A program made the position numbers and the translations under genes. From positions 606,456-670,455 of the forward strand of contig NZ_MRZJ01000001.1 of the NCBI RefSeq assembly GCF_002994445.1: a stretch of 64,000 nucleotides of DNA. The letters run 5' to 3'. Of this stretch, positions 57,402 through 64,000 are shown piece after piece; the stretch's first letter is position 1, and each line of letters opens with the position of its first letter. The stretch comes from Staphylococcus simulans (lineage in GTDB: Bacteria; Bacillota; Bacilli; Staphylococcales; Staphylococcaceae). The notes under the pieces are model-generated. The model was not told the origin of the DNA. It worked only from the letters and a program-made list of their open reading frames with translations, and searched no databases.

Positions 57402-59810
57402 TCACATCATGACATATGGATTAATATCTATTTTTAATGCAAGTTTGTCTTTAATATAACGTTCATGATAAAAGTCATCTAAATACTGCAAGGCTTTGTG
57501 CAGCTCTGGTTCGCTCTTGTATTTGACTAGGACTTGGAAGCGGTATTCTCTGTTGATTCTGGCAATCGCTGCAGGAGAAGGTCCTAATATCAAAGCTCTA
57601 TCCGTCAGATGTTGTAATAAAATTTTATGCACATGTGCTGCAGCTTGCATGACTTCTTTCATATTTTGATGAGAAATAGTGAAATTGATTAGGAAATAAT
57701 ATGGCGGATATTTCCCGATTTGGCGATATTTCATTTCTTTATGATAGAAAGAGAGATAGTCATTTAATTGTACATCTTTAATCGCATAGTGATCCGGATT
57801 ATAAGTTTGTATAATGACTTCCCCTTCTTTTTCATGTCTTCCTGCACGCCCAGCAACTTGAGTTAGCAGTTGGAACGTCCGTTCACTTGCACGAAAGTCC
57901 GGCAAGTTCAACATAGTATCCGCATTAAGTACACCTACAAGCGTGATATTCGGGAAGTCGAGTCCTTTCGCAATCATTTGTGTGCCTAAAAGGATATCGC
58001 CTTTCCCTTCCCCGAATTCATTCAATAGTTTTTCATGTGCACCTTTTCTTGATGTCGTATCAGCATCCATCCGAATAATCTTCGCATCTTCAAATTCACG
58101 ATTTAATAATTCTTCGACACGTTGGGTTCCTGTCCCCATTTGTCTAATGTGTTCACTTTCGCAATTAGGACATTTATTCGGAGGTGTTTCTTCATAGCCG
58201 CAATAATGGCATTTTAATTTGTCGCTCGATTTATGATAAGTCAATGATATATCACAATTTGGACATTGCGGCACATGACCGCAGTCACGACATAAGATAA
58301 AGGATGAGTAGCCGCGTTGGTTTAAGAATAGAACGATTTGTTCATTGCGAGATAATCTATCTTCGATAGCTTCGCGTAATTGTGTAGAGAACATAGAACG
58401 ATTACCGTTCGCTAATTCATCACGCATGTCTACTATGTTGATGGCGGGAAGCGGCTGATTATTGACACGATCCGGCAAACTTAATAGGTGATAAACGCCT
58501 TTTTCTGCACGTGCATATGATTCTAAGCTTGGTGTAGCGCTTCCTAATATCAATGGACAATTGTGATACTCTGCACGCCATAATGCAATCTCTTTGGCAT
58601 GATAGCGCGGATAATCTTCTTGTTTGTATGTGGCTTCATGTTCCTCATCAATGATAATCATACCGAGGTTTTTAAACGGTGCGAATACACTTGAACGTGC
58701 ACCGACACTGACTTGAGCACGGCCATCTCTGATTTTCTGCCATTCGTCGTAACGTTCACCTTTAGATAACGCAGAATGCAGTACAGCAACTTCATCACCG
58801 AATCTGCGTTTAAAGCGTAATACCATTTGCGGTGTTAATGCAATTTCCGGTACCAGCATCATTGCTTGTTTGCCTTGTGCTAATACCGCTTCAATCGTTT
58901 GTAAATATACTTCGGTTTTACCAGAACCTGTCACACCATGTAATAAGAAAGTCGCTTGCTTTTCTTCATCTATGACCTCTTTAATCGCATCATAAGCTAC
59001 TTGTTGACCAGGTGTCAGTTTTCTTTTAGCTTCTTGTTCAAACACTCTTGAAGCATAAGGATCGCGTTCTACAATCGCGTCATATTTTTCAATCCACCCA
59101 TTTCGTTCTAATGTTTTCACACTTGAAGTCGATAATCCGACTTCTTCAATTTCTTTTAGAGGCACATCTCTGTTTTGTGCATCTAATAAATAAGCATATA
59201 CATCGTATTGTTTAGGATAGCGTTCCAGCATACCTAAGACTTCATCTGGACTATGATCGTCTCTTATACGTATAGCGCGCTGTGTTTTCTTTTTAGTATT
59301 TTGAGAGAGCAATGTTTCTTCACGTACACTGCCTTCATTTAATAATGGGACTAAACGTTCTAAATCCCCATTTTGTTGAGCCGCTTTATATGCATAATGC
59401 CCCTCTTTATTGAATCGTTTTAATAAATCTTCTGGAATATGTTCATCTTCAACGATTTCAAATACTTTAGTGTATCTCGCTTTAATCGCACTTGGCAACA
59501 TTGCCTCTAATATTGAAATACGTTTTGTGACATGATACTTTCCGTACCATGCACTTAAATCAACAAGTTCAGGTGTTAATTCTGGTTTAATATCTTGTAT
59601 TTCTTTAATCGACTTTAACTTTGTTAAATCCAAATTAGGATCTGGTTCCTCAGTTATTTCCATGACATACCCTTGAATCGTTCTAGGTCCAAAGGGAACA
59701 ACGACTCGCACACCAACTTGAATGATGGGTGCGAGTCGTTCTGGTATTAAATAATCAAAGGTAAAGTCTACGTTTTTAGCTGGTACATCAACAATAACCT
59801 TTGCGTACAT
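57402..59810 (-). CDS. priA: Primosomal protein PriA (replication restart helicase)
   Basis: 802 residues from ATG 59810, preceded by AGGTGG and overlapping the coaBC stop by one base (TAATG). Domains: N-terminal 3'-DNA-binding region (about 1-105), helicase motifs GVTGSGKTEVY near 290, DEEHE near 390, GSATPS near 420, then eight zinc-binding cysteines in CRDCGHVPQCPNC and CHYCGYEETPPNKCPNC (about 510-555), and GTQMIAKGLDFPN near 610. PriA reloads the replicative helicase at collapsed forks. In related genomes the next gene is def; here the accessory region intervenes. Confidence 0.97.
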   Translation of the reverse strand: MYAKVIVDVPAKNVDFTFDYLIPERLAPIIQVGVRVVVPFGPRTIQGYVMEITEEPDPNLDLTKLKSIKEIQDIKPELTPELVDLSAWYGKYHVTKRISILEAMLPSAIKARYTKVFEIVEDEHIPEDLLKRFNKEGHYAYKAAQQNGDLERLVPLLNEGSVREETLLSQNTKKKTQRAIRIRDDHSPDEVLGMLERYPKQYDVYAYLLDAQNRDVPLKEIEEVGLSTSSVKTLERNGWIEKYDAIVERDPYASRVFEQEAKRKLTPGQQVAYDAIKEVIDEEKQATFLLHGVTGSGKTEVYLQTIEAVLAQGKQAMMLVPEIALTPQMVLRFKRRFGDEVAVLHSALSKGERYDEWQKIRDGRAQVSVGARSSVFAPFKNLGMIIIDEEHEATYKQEDYPRYHAKEIALWRAEYHNCPLILGSATPSLESYARAEKGVYHLLSLPDRVNNQPLPAINIVDMRDELANGNRSMFSTQLREAIEDRLSRNEQIVLFLNQRGYSSFILCRDCGHVPQCPNCDISLTYHKSSDKLKCHYCGYEETPPNKCPNCESEHIRQMGTGTQRVEELLNREFEDAKIIRMDADTTSRKGAHEKLLNEFGEGKGDILLGTQMIAKGLDFPNITLVGVLNADTMLNLPDFRASERTFQLLTQVAGRAGRHEKEGEVIIQTYNPDHYAIKDVQLNDYLSFYHKEMKYRQIGKYPPYYFLINFTISHQNMKEVMQAAAHVHKILLQHLTDRALILGPSPAAIARINREYRFQVLVKYKSEPELHKALQYLDDFYHERYIKDKLALKIDINPYVMM

Positions 59811-61021
59811 TATTTCCACCTACGTTCTAATTCTTCTAAGATTCTGCCGGCAAGTGCCTGCTTTTTGCCTTTCTCTATATTCACAGCTTCCCCGCTCTTA
59901 AAGAAAAGCGTTACTTCATTATCATCAGAGTTGAATCCGATAGAAGTATCTCCGACATTGTTAGCAATAATTACATCTGCATTTTTTCGTTCTAATTTAT
60001 CCTTTGCATACTTTTCGACTTCTTGCGTCTCAGCTGCGAACCCGATAAGTTTTTGGTGAGTTTTATGTTCCCCCAAATATTTTAAAATATCTTGCGTTCT
60101 TGTAAATGCAATTGTTAAATCGCCATCTTGTTTCTTCATTTTATGCTCTAATTGTTCTGCAGGTTTATAATCTGAAACTGCGGCTGTTTTGAAGACAAAA
60201 TTCTGTGCTTCAAATCGTTCAGTTACCGCATTAAACATATCTTCTGCACTCGTTACAGGTACAAACTCTACATTGTCTGGCGGTGTTAAGTATGTCGGTC
60301 CGCTGACTAATGTCACTTTTGCGCCTCTTTTTTGTAATGCATCTGCTAAAGCATAGCCCATCTTACCTGACGCTCTGTTAGAAACAAATCGAACAGGATC
60401 AATAACTTCGACTGTAGGTCCAGCAGTAACTAAAACTTGTTTACCATAGAACCAATCAGCTTCACCGGGTTGACTCTGTGTTGTAGTTTCATCCATTATT
60501 TGTCTCACAAAAGCAATAATATCCAATGGTTCCATCATACGCCCTTTAGCGACATAGCCGCAGGCTAAGAACCCTTCTCCAGGTTCAGCGAAATGATAGC
60601 CGTCTTCAGCAAGTACTTGCATATTGGCTTGCACACGCGGATTCTCATACATATGCACATTCATTGCAGGTGCCATAAATTTAGGAACTGTTGTCGCAAG
60701 CAAAGTAGAAGTAATCATATCGTCAGCAATTCCATTAGCAAGTTTGCCGATAATATTAGCAGTTGCTGGCGCAACAATGACCGCATCTGCCCAGTCTCCT
60801 AAAGCAATATGCTGAATCTCTGATGGATTTTCTTCTTTGAATGTACTCGTATATACCGGATTACGGCTAATCGCTTGGAAAGCAAGCGGTGTCACAAATT
60901 CTTGCGCATGTTCTGTCAACATCACACGTACATCAAATCCTGCTTGTGTCAATTTACTTGTTAAATCAATCGCTTTATATGCGGCAATACCGCCTGATAC
61001 TGCCAATAAAATATTCTTCAT
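59810..61021 (-). CDS. coaBC: Bifunctional phosphopantothenoylcysteine decarboxylase / phosphopantothenate-cysteine ligase
   Basis: 403 residues from ATG 61021 (GGAGG 11 bases upstream). The CoaC flavoprotein part (about 1-185) shows LLAVSGGIAAYKA at the start, PAMNVHMYENP near 125 and ACGYVAKGRM near 155; the CoaB part (about 190-400) has TAGPTVEVIDPVRFVSNRASGKMG near 205 and the KKQDG loop near 290. It makes phosphopantetheine for coenzyme A, which also feeds ACP. It lies before priA, coupled by a one-base overlap. Confidence 0.96.
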   Translation of the reverse strand: MKNILLAVSGGIAAYKAIDLTSKLTQAGFDVRVMLTEHAQEFVTPLAFQAISRNPVYTSTFKEENPSEIQHIALGDWADAVIVAPATANIIGKLANGIADDMITSTLLATTVPKFMAPAMNVHMYENPRVQANMQVLAEDGYHFAEPGEGFLACGYVAKGRMMEPLDIIAFVRQIMDETTTQSQPGEADWFYGKQVLVTAGPTVEVIDPVRFVSNRASGKMGYALADALQKRGAKVTLVSGPTYLTPPDNVEFVPVTSAEDMFNAVTERFEAQNFVFKTAAVSDYKPAEQLEHKMKKQDGDLTIAFTRTQDILKYLGEHKTHQKLIGFAAETQEVEKYAKDKLERKNADVIIANNVGDTSIGFNSDDNEVTLFFKSGEAVNIEKGKKQALAGRILEELERRWK

Positions 61022-61163
61022 CGCAATCATTGCCTCCAAGTTCATTCTCTCTTTATGTATACGGCGTTATAATAAAAATGAGTCCATCTTAAATGGCCCC
61101 AATCATTCATTATCAATCATGTTTTATTTTAACACTCTAAGTCAAAAAAGTCCTTTGCTTTGC

Positions 61164-61206
61164 AAGAAGCAATAAAGTTGCTTCTTATATGAGAAGCGCG
61201 TAAGAT
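61164..61206 (+). promoter_or_regulatory. Promoter of the thioredoxin-like gene with overlapping inverted repeat
   Basis: TTGCTT (61178-61183) and TAAGAT (61201-61206) are 17 bases apart. A perfect 9-bp inverted repeat AAGAAGCAA-taaag-TTGCTTCTT (61164-61186) overlaps the -35, and a further GAGAAGC half-site lies in the spacer, so control by a repressor is likely. Confidence 0.65.
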
Positions 61207-61240
61207 TACTTTCGATATAGCAAAGAAAGAAGGTTTGAAT

Positions 61241-61555
61241 ATGGAGACTTTGAAGCAATACAGCGATATCGTTCACCACATTGAAAATGAAGATAAGTTC
61301 TTATTATATGTCATGGCAAAAGGCTGCTCAGTCTGCCATGCAGACCAACCGAGAGTTGATGCACTCGTTAATGAAATAGATGTGCCTGCGGCACAAATCA
61401 TTGTCAATGATATCCCAGAAGCTGCTGGACAATTGTCCCTCTTCACTTCCCCCGTTGTCATTCTCTTCAACCGCGGCAGAGAGTTTCACAGACAAGCACG
61501 TATCATTGATTTCGATCAGCTTAAACGCTCAATGGAACAATTGAAAATGGCTTAA
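61241..61555 (+). CDS. Thioredoxin-like protein (YtpP-type)
   Basis: 104 residues from ATG 61241, seven bases after GAAGG; an in-frame TTG two codons earlier is less likely. A thioredoxin fold with a KGCSVC redox motif (CxxC near residue 29), the cis-proline in LFTSPVVILFNRGRE near 75, and no signal peptide, so it is cytoplasmic. The active-site sequence differs from WCGPC, so it is a specialised thiol-disulfide protein. It lies on the plus strand between rpoZ and coaBC, breaking up the minus-strand gmk-rpoZ-coaBC order, with its own promoter and terminator. Confidence 0.88.
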   Translation: METLKQYSDIVHHIENEDKFLLYVMAKGCSVCHADQPRVDALVNEIDVPAAQIIVNDIPEAAGQLSLFTSPVVILFNRGREFHRQARIIDFDQLKRSMEQLKMA

Positions 61556-61561
61556 TAAAGC

Positions 61562-61608
61562 AAACAAACCCGTATTAGCAGTTTATCTGCTTCATACGGG
61601 TTTGTTTT
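61562..61608. terminator. Bidirectional terminator between the thioredoxin-like gene and rpoZ
   Basis: Arms AACAAACCCGTAT and ATACGGGTTTGTT pair perfectly, with T residues following on the plus side and a matching run on the minus side. It serves the plus-strand gene and gmk-rpoZ. Confidence 0.92.
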
Positions 61609-61626
61609 TACTTATTACAATTGAAA

Positions 61627-61856
61627 TCAGTCTTTTGTTTCAAATTCACTCTCATTCAATTCTGGTTCGATTGGAGTGATTTTACCATCTGCGATTTCTT
61701 CTAATGCTTCGCCTACTGTTTTTACAGAATGATAGTTTTCTATTAAAGCAGTTTCTGGTTTATCATATAGCTCACGCGCGCGTTTGGCAGCCACTGTTGC
61801 GATTAAATATTTTGATTTTACTTTTGAAGTTAATTGGTTTAATGGTGGGTTTAACA

Positions 61857-61857
<1 letters not shown>
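61627..61857 (-). CDS. rpoZ: RNA polymerase omega subunit
   Basis: 76 residues. The omega signature KYLIATVAAKRARELYDKPE near residues 17-36 and VGEALEEIADGKI near 48 are present, followed by an acidic tail. Omega helps assemble RNA polymerase. It overlaps the gmk stop by one base, the usual gmk-rpoZ pair. Confidence 0.96.
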
Positions 61858-62483
<626 letters not shown>

Positions 62484-62527
62484 TTACGACCTCTCTAAGC
62501 TATTGTTGTATTATATAATGATACCAT

Positions 62528-62555
62528 ATTCTAAATAAAATTGTATAGATGTCAA
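62528..62555 (-). promoter_or_regulatory. Promoter of gmk-rpoZ
   Basis: On the minus strand a consensus TTGACA (62550-62555) and TAGAAT (62528-62533) are 16 bases apart, about 48 bases before the gmk start. Confidence 0.75.
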
Positions 62556-62650
62556 AAGGTAAAATCTTATTTTGGCAGTGTCCCTCTTGTACATGGTACA
62601 ATAGAAAGAACGTAGTATTATGAACGAATAATTAAAGGTGGTTAATGATT

Positions 62651-64000
62651 ATGGCATTTGATGGCTTATTCACAAAGAAAATGGTAGAAGAACTAGAATT
62701 TCTTCAAGGCGGCCGCATTCATAAAATCAACCAGCCTGATAACGATACAATTATAATGGTTGTTCGTCAAAATCGAAAAAACCATTCTTTGTTACTTTCA
62801 ATCCACTCTAATTTCTCACGTATCCACATTACAAAGAAAAAATATGATAATCCATTCGAACCTCCGATGTTCAACCGCGTCTTCCGAAAACATTTAGACG
62901 GCGGTATTATCCAAGCAATACGTCAAATCGGCAACGACCGCCGTATTGAAATCGATGTACAAAGTACAGATGAACTCGGCGATAAAATTTATCGTACAGT
63001 GATTTTAGAAATTATGGGTAAACACAGTAACTTGATCTTAGTCGATGATCAACGTAAAATCATAGAAGGTTTTAAACATTTAACACCGAACACCAACCAA
63101 TTTCGTACTGTTATGCCAGGCTTCCAATATGAGGCACCGCCAACACAAAATAAAACAAATCCTTATGAAGTCTCAGGACAAGATGTATTAAGATATATTG
63201 ATTTTAATAAAGGCAACATTGCTAAACAACTGTTGCAGCACTTTGAAGGCTTTAGTCCATTGATAACAAAAGAGATTACAGAACGTCGTCAATTCATGAC
63301 AACTGAAACTTTACCCGCAGCATTCGATGAGGTCATGAAAGAAACACAACTTGAACCTGTACCGATTTTCCATAAAAATCACGAAACAGGCAAAGAAGAT
63401 TATTACTTCATGCGTTTGAAACAATTCGATGACGACAGCGTCACATATGATTCGTTAGATGAATTATTAGACCGCTTCTATGATGCTCGCGGTGAACGTG
63501 AACGGGTTAAACAGCGTGCTAATGACTTAGTCCGTTTTGTCCAGCAGCAACTCCAAAAGAACCGCAATAAACTCGTGAAACTAAATGATGAGTATGAAGG
63601 TACACAATCAAAAGAAGATATGCAGCTGTATGGAGAACTTATTACCGCAAACATCTACCGTATCCAACAAGGCGATGCAACTTTAACAACAGAAAACTAT
63701 TACACAGGTGAAGAAGTCACAATCAAACTAGATCCGATGAAATCACCTTCTGTTAATGCGCAATATTATTACAAACAATATAACCGTTTAAAAACACGTG
63801 AACATGAGTTGGAACATCAAATTCGATTAACTGAAGAAAACATTGCTTACTTCGAATCCATCGAGCAGCAATTAGCACATATCACTGTTGAAGATATTGA
63901 TGAAATCCGTGAAGAGCTGGCTGAGCAAGGCTTTATGAAGCAGCGTCAAAACCGCAAGAAAAAGAAACAACCGCAAATGCAGCTTCAAACTTATCGTTCC
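62651..64000 (+). CDS. rqcH: Ribosome quality control protein RqcH (NFACT family), 5' part
   Basis: The frame is open to the end of the window (450 codons), so the C-terminus is missing. ATG 62651 is chosen because AAAGGTGG lies about ten bases upstream; an in-frame ATG at 62645 is too close. NFACT-N domain (about 1-280) begins MAFDGLFTKKMVEEL and has GGRIHKINQPD near 20, FNRVFRKHLDGG near 80 and ILEIMGKHSNLIL near 120; a coiled coil follows (about 280-430), with basic residues toward the visible end. RqcH adds C-terminal alanine tails to stalled chains on 50S subunits. Older annotations call it a fibronectin-binding protein. Confidence 0.93.
   Translation, partial: MAFDGLFTKKMVEELEFLQGGRIHKINQPDNDTIIMVVRQNRKNHSLLLSIHSNFSRIHITKKKYDNPFEPPMFNRVFRKHLDGGIIQAIRQIGNDRRIEIDVQSTDELGDKIYRTVILEIMGKHSNLILVDDQRKIIEGFKHLTPNTNQFRTVMPGFQYEAPPTQNKTNPYEVSGQDVLRYIDFNKGNIAKQLLQHFEGFSPLITKEITERRQFMTTETLPAAFDEVMKETQLEPVPIFHKNHETGKEDYYFMRLKQFDDDSVTYDSLDELLDRFYDARGERERVKQRANDLVRFVQQQLQKNRNKLVKLNDEYEGTQSKEDMQLYGELITANIYRIQQGDATLTTENYYTGEEVTIKLDPMKSPSVNAQYYYKQYNRLKTREHELEHQIRLTEENIAYFESIEQQLAHITVEDIDEIREELAEQGFMKQRQNRKKKKQPQMQLQTYRS

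Overview
The window is a low-GC Firmicute chromosome, almost certainly Staphylococcus. Several proteins (FabD, FabG, PlsX, Rnc, RimM, RsgA, FakA) look nearly identical in length and sequence to the S. aureus proteins as I remember them, and the gene order follows the conserved Bacillus/Staphylococcus block gmk-rpoZ-coaBC-priA-(def)-fmt-rsmB-rlmN-stp-prkC-rsgA-rpe-thiN-rpmB-yloU-fakA-recG-fapR-plsX-fabD-fabG-acpP-rnc-smc-ftsY-ylxM-ffh-rpsP-rimM-trmD-rplS. The block is read on the minus strand. The sdaAB-sdaAA pair beside recG follows the B. subtilis arrangement as I recall it and is not where I recall it in S. aureus, so a coagulase-negative species (perhaps the S. carnosus/simulans group) is possible; that species guess is weak.

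Layout. 1-4.8 kb: the end of a YfhO-type membrane protein, a long uncharacterised protein, a metallophosphoesterase and a YxeA-like small exported protein. 5-14.5 kb: translation and secretion genes (rplS with a leader hairpin, trmD, rimM, rpsP, ffh, ylxM, ftsY), smc and rnc. 14.6-18.3 kb: fatty-acid genes acpP, fabG, fabD, plsX and their regulator fapR, with a FapR operator. 18.4-24.3 kb: recG, the serine dehydratase pair, fakA and yloU. 24.6-34 kb: rpmB, then thiN/rpe/rsgA, the PASTA kinase/phosphatase pair, rlmN, rsmB, fmt and a deformylase-like protein that has lost its metal ligands. 57-64 kb: priA, coaBC, a thioredoxin-like gene, rpoZ, gmk and the start of rqcH.

Between priA and the deformylase-like gene, normally neighbours in this block, lies an accessory region whose core (about 34.4-56 kb, bounded by two bidirectional terminators) is devoted to surface polysaccharide. 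It contains three separately promoted minus-strand units. Unit 1 (55.7 to 44.1 kb) is a full Wzx/Wzy capsule operon: CapA/CapB/CapC tyrosine-kinase phosphoregulation, a PglC-type initiating transferase, PglD-like acetyltransferase, PglE-like aminotransferase, a UDP-HexNAc 6-dehydrogenase, glycosyltransferases, a flippase, a polymerase and a TupA-like ATP-grasp ligase. Its last gene, a glycosyltransferase, is frameshifted at an eight-base A tract. Unit 2 (43.8 to 37.1 kb) is a second CapA/CapB/CapC system with its own flippase, polymerase and two glycosyltransferases but no initiating transferase. Unit 3 (37.0 to 34.5 kb) has two genes: a fused CapA-CapB protein with a degraded kinase site and no tyrosine tail, and an EpsG-like membrane protein.

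How it may work together: unit 1 would start the lipid-linked repeat with a diamino/amino sugar, add an N-acetylhexosaminuronate, and possibly attach an amino acid to the uronate carboxyl through the ATP-grasp ligase. Unit 2 could borrow the unit 1 initiating transferase. Unit 3 could modulate chain length or make a third polymer. These links are inference. No tRNA, rRNA, CRISPR array, transposase, integrase or attachment-site repeat was seen.
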